Below are positions 60,822-64,000 of a DNA stretch of 64,000 nucleotides, one piece after another (within the stretch, counting starts at the first letter, position 1; every line of letters starts with the position of its first letter). A program made the translations under genes and the position numbers. The notes below the pieces were generated by a model, which made no database searches, had not been told where the DNA came from, and worked only from the letters and a program-made list of their open reading frames with translations. This DNA is from Gammaproteobacteria bacterium (GTDB taxonomy: Bacteria > Pseudomonadota > Gammaproteobacteria > Pseudomonadales > Pseudohongiellaceae): the NCBI GenBank assembly GCA_017853205.1, contig JAFMKB010000005.1:1-64000 (forward strand). The letters are read 5' to 3'.

Positions 60822-61029
60822 TCACACGCTCGAAGGCGGAGCGCCTTCTGCCACTTTCACCTCGGTAGACAAACTCTTCACATGATTGAGTGAGTGCACA
60901 GTGGCCGCGACAATCCAGGGAAGACCGAACAATGACGCGACAACGACGAGGATACCGGCAACGCCAATGGCCGCAAGGGACGCGGCGCGCGGTTTTTTGT
61001 TCTGTTTTAGAGAGCAGTCGCCGTCTCAC
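60822..61029 (-). pseudogene. Possible frameshifted small membrane protein gene
   Basis: Frame 1 VRRRLLSKTEQK...; shifted frame gives KKPRAASLAAIGVAGILVVVASLFGLPWIVAATVHSLNHVKSLSTEVKVAEGAPPSSV*; A6 run at 60993-60998. Confidence 0.35.
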
Positions 61030-61175
61030 TAAGCCTTTTAACGTGAAGACAACACGAGCTCCTTCCAGAGTGTGAATAGCCTCATTTTGTCATTGTCTGT
61101 TAGATGAACCCCTCGATGAACTACCCTACCGCGAAGGAGGTAAACCGTGAGCTCTGTTAGGTCTACAGCGCTCCT

Positions 61176-61739
61176 CTACTCACCCGTGTAAAACTTCGGC
61201 GCGTTCATCTTCACCACCGGCGAATCAGCCGCCCACGCGTGACAGGTATCGATAACGCCGGGGCGTTTGTCCGATGGCTCGATATGCGAGTCGGCTTTGT
61301 TCTGACGATGTTTCATTAGCGGCCAGATGGTTTGCATGGCGGCGGTGGCCATCGGGTAGAGAAGTTCGGTGAGGTGTGTGCAGCCGTTGGTGCCGCCAAC
61401 CTGCATGCGCACCTTTTGGCGCCAGCCGCGGCCCATCTGAATACCTATCACTTTTTTGTAGTTGGGCGTAATGCTGGGGCACATCTCAAAGGGGCTGTGT
61501 TCGGTTGCGGCCTCAATGTCTTTTATCGTGAAACTGTCGTCTATAGTGACGCGTAACAACATCTCGTGTAACGGCTCGCCTACTTTAACTTCGCCGCGCC
61601 AATCGTTTCGAAACTGATACGTTTTTGTATCTGTCATGTGCGCCTCGATATCCCATAAGCCATCGTCGCGTTCGTAGCCGCGGTAGTGAATTGCTCGGGT
61701 GTGCACGTGCCTGCGAGGCGCGGGGTCTGAAAAAGCCAT
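61176..61739 (-). CDS. DUF2889-like protein
   Basis: HTRAIHYRGYERDDGLWDIEAHMTDTKTY; CTHLTELLYPMATAAMQTIWP. Confidence 0.8.
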   Translation of the reverse strand: MAFSDPAPRRHVHTRAIHYRGYERDDGLWDIEAHMTDTKTYQFRNDWRGEVKVGEPLHEMLLRVTIDDSFTIKDIEAATEHSPFEMCPSITPNYKKVIGIQMGRGWRQKVRMQVGGTNGCTHLTELLYPMATAAMQTIWPLMKHRQNKADSHIEPSDKRPGVIDTCHAWAADSPVVKMNAPKFYTGE

Positions 61740-61877
61740 GGGTGATCCTGCGGAGATAATTCGCAAATTATAGCTTAGATTGCGGCGCTTGTGTGCCTGT
61801 ACATCCTTCCGAGCCGTCCCTACAATGGCTGCTCGAAAATAAAGACGTCGAACACGAATTAACGAAAGGACAACACT

Positions 61878-62156
61878 ATGACAACTGCAAGCGCTCGCCA
61901 CATTCTCGTTCAGACAGAGCAAGAATGCTTAGATCTTAAAACACGCATCGACGGCGGCGAAGATTTTGCCGAAATCGCTAAGGCGCATTCTTCATGCCCC
62001 TCGAAAGCGCAGGGCGGCGATTTAGGCTCTTTCGGTCCTGGCATGATGGTTAAGGAGTTCGACGAAGTGGTGTTTAGCGCTCCCGTCGGCTCGCTACAGG
62101 GACCGGTTAAGACGCAGTTTGGTTTTCATCTTTTAGAAGTGACTGCGCGCGATTAA
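61878..62156 (+). CDS. Parvulin-type peptidylprolyl isomerase (PpiC-like)
   Basis: ASARHILVQTEQECLDLKTRIDGGEDFAEIAKAHSSCPSKAQGGDLGSFGPGMMVKEFDEVVF. Confidence 0.94.
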   Translation: MTTASARHILVQTEQECLDLKTRIDGGEDFAEIAKAHSSCPSKAQGGDLGSFGPGMMVKEFDEVVFSAPVGSLQGPVKTQFGFHLLEVTARD

Positions 62157-62766
62157 CGTTATTACTCAGTCTAATTATCAGATCGAAGTCGAGCAGCGTG
62201 AGACGCTGTTCGACAGTTTCCTGCGGGTCGACCGATTAAGGTTGCGACACTCGCTGTTCGCGGGTGGCTTGAGCGACGTGATGACTCGCGAACTGCTGCT
62301 CAGACCTCGAGCCGTCGGCGTACTGTTATTCGATCCCCTGCAGCAGAAGGTTGTGCTGGTGCGGCAAATTCGCATCGGTATGCTCGATGAAGGTCAAGAC
62401 CCGTGGCTGCTCGAGTTAGTTGCCGGCATGGTTGAGCCCGGCGAGGCGCCTATCGAAGTAGCTGCACGCGAAAGTCGCGAAGAAGCGAACATGACGCCGC
62501 AGAATCTCGTGCAGATCTGCGAGTATTACAACAGCCCGGGCATTAGCAATGAGCGTATTACGCTGTTCTGCGGGCGTGTAGACGCGTCGCAAGCGGGTGG
62601 GATATTTGGGCTCGCTACCGAGCACGAAGACATCGAAGTGGTTGTGCTTAGCCTCGCCGATGCTCTTGCAAAAGTCGCCTCGGGCGAGATTAATAACGCA
62701 ATGTCGATTATCGCGCTGCAGTGGTTACAGATTAATCAGCCGCAGCTCGAAGATTCCTGGAAGTGA
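62152..62766 (+). CDS. nudF: ADP-ribose pyrophosphatase (start codon uncertain)
   Basis: Nudix box GMVEPGEAPIEVAARESREEANM; family-typical N-terminal YQIEVEQRETLFDSFLRVDRLRLRH lies upstream of the tracked TTG at 62242. Confidence 0.8.
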   Translation: MNVITQSNYQIEVEQRETLFDSFLRVDRLRLRHSLFAGGLSDVMTRELLLRPRAVGVLLFDPLQQKVVLVRQIRIGMLDEGQDPWLLELVAGMVEPGEAPIEVAARESREEANMTPQNLVQICEYYNSPGISNERITLFCGRVDASQAGGIFGLATEHEDIEVVVLSLADALAKVASGEINNAMSIIALQWLQINQPQLEDSWK

Positions 62767-62767
62767 A

Positions 62768-63298
62768 ATGCCGAAAAATCGTTATAGCATAGACCTAATC
62801 AAGCAGATGGCGGAGTGTGATGCTAATTACATTCGTCTGCTGCGGCTTATGCCTGTGCTCGCGGCGCATCGGCAGCGTGATTTCGCGAGTCTTGGGCGAG
62901 ACATGCCGGTCCAATCCGAAAAGGCGCTCGAGGGCATGCGCTCTGTGTTCACGCTCGCCGACCTTGCCACAGAGCCGGTGACCGTCGAGATCACGGTGCT
63001 TGAGGCCTTCAAATACACTACCACGCTCGAAATCGTGCAGCGGCCGGTGCTGCGCAAGTGGATGACAAATCCTTCGATGCTCATCCGCGTGTATCACGAT
63101 GCGAGCACGGCCGAAGTTGTGTCCTATCAAGGACATAAAAATCTGCAGGTACGCTATCCCCAGCCCAATGCCAAGATGTATCAGCCCGATGAAAAGGGAC
63201 AAGTTAATCAGTTTTTGGGCGAATGGCTTTCTCACTGTCTTACTGTTGGCCAAAGCGCCGAGACCGTCTGGGTTGGCGACACAACGACACCAGCCTAA
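62768..63298 (+). CDS. DUF1249 family protein
   Basis: MPKNRYSIDLIKQMAECDANYIRLLRLMPVL; sits between nudF and cpdA. Confidence 0.9.
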   Translation: MPKNRYSIDLIKQMAECDANYIRLLRLMPVLAAHRQRDFASLGRDMPVQSEKALEGMRSVFTLADLATEPVTVEITVLEAFKYTTTLEIVQRPVLRKWMTNPSMLIRVYHDASTAEVVSYQGHKNLQVRYPQPNAKMYQPDEKGQVNQFLGEWLSHCLTVGQSAETVWVGDTTTPA

Positions 63299-64000
63299 TG
63301 GCCGCGCCACGCACCTACACCGTTTTCCAGTTTACTGACTCGCATCTTAGTGCCGATCCCGCCGCGTGCATGAGGGGAATTAACACGACCGATTCTCTGA
63401 AGGCCGTCGCAGCGCTCGCGCAATCATTCGAGGCGCCGGACGCGGTCGTCGCTACCGGCGATCTTTCGCAAGATGGCAGCAAGGCGTCGTACCAACGGTT
63501 TCGTGAAATAGTGTCGCAGCCACACATTCCCTTACGCTGGCTTCCCGGCAACCATGACGATGCAGCGATGATGCAGCACTGTGCGGACGACGAAGCGCAG
63601 CCCCTCAGGCTGGGCAAGTGGCACGTTATTCTGCTCGACTCGCAGGTGCTAGGGGCAGAGCAGGGCGCGATTGATAACGAAAGCCTTCAGCGGCTAGAGG
63701 CTAAGCTAGCCGCAGCAGACGCCGTCAGTGAGTATGCACTCATCTGTGTTCACCACAATCCGCTGCGTACCGGCGCGAGGTGGATGGACACGATTAACCT
63801 CACCAATGGGTGCGAGCTACTCAGTAGGCTCAACAAATACTCGAGTGCGCGTGCGCTGATTCACGGACATATTCACCATGACTTCGCCTGTGTGGCTGGA
63901 AGGGTGCAAGTATTCGGGACGCCTTCGACCTCTGCGCAGTTTGCCCCGCAGGCCGAGGACTTCGCCATCGATACGCAGTTCGTAACCTCTCAGCCGGGGT
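63298..64000 (+). CDS. cpdA: 3',5'-cAMP phosphodiesterase CpdA (partial, runs off window)
   Basis: FQFTDSHL; ATGDLSQDGS; LPGNHDD; HGHIHHDF; TAATG overlap with DUF1249; absent from the ORF track because no stop lies in the window. Confidence 0.9.
   Translation, partial: MAAPRTYTVFQFTDSHLSADPAACMRGINTTDSLKAVAALAQSFEAPDAVVATGDLSQDGSKASYQRFREIVSQPHIPLRWLPGNHDDAAMMQHCADDEAQPLRLGKWHVILLDSQVLGAEQGAIDNESLQRLEAKLAAADAVSEYALICVHHNPLRTGARWMDTINLTNGCELLSRLNKYSSARALIHGHIHHDFACVAGRVQVFGTPSTSAQFAPQAEDFAIDTQFVTSQPG

Overview
The window is a gammaproteobacterial chromosomal segment, inferred from gene content: waa, orn-rsgA-psd, tkt-epd-pgk-fba, metK-ahcY-metF, glnK-amtB, rfb, nudF/DUF1249/cpdA. Most of it is housekeeping. 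The stretch that looks least described is a co-directional, tightly packed locus at about 37-10961, possibly running to 12423. It encodes a glycine-zipper lipoprotein, a membrane-anchored TPR-like protein, a membrane-anchored PEGA-repeat protein with a C-terminal FGE/SUMF1 fold, a 92-aa exported acidic peptide, one MotA/TolQ/ExbB-type channel subunit, a degenerate Hsp70/actin-fold protein, two paralogous VWA proteins whose single N-terminal TM carries a shared FLDVxxCGFGA motif like the Asp-bearing TM of TolR/ExbD/MotB, and two further lipoproteins. I propose an ion-driven stator-type envelope machine with VWA heads. Other points: an in-frame 4-residue-repeat extension after the FGE stop codon, a perfect operator-like palindrome upstream of a fused ArsR-methyltransferase/metK/ahcY block, a good sigma54 promoter plus NtrC-like site for glnK-amtB, a dedicated-sortase-type two-component system (pdsRS-like) with no sortase in the window, and a nudF with no conventional start codon. 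All calls come from reading the sequence and the ORF translations; no searches were run.
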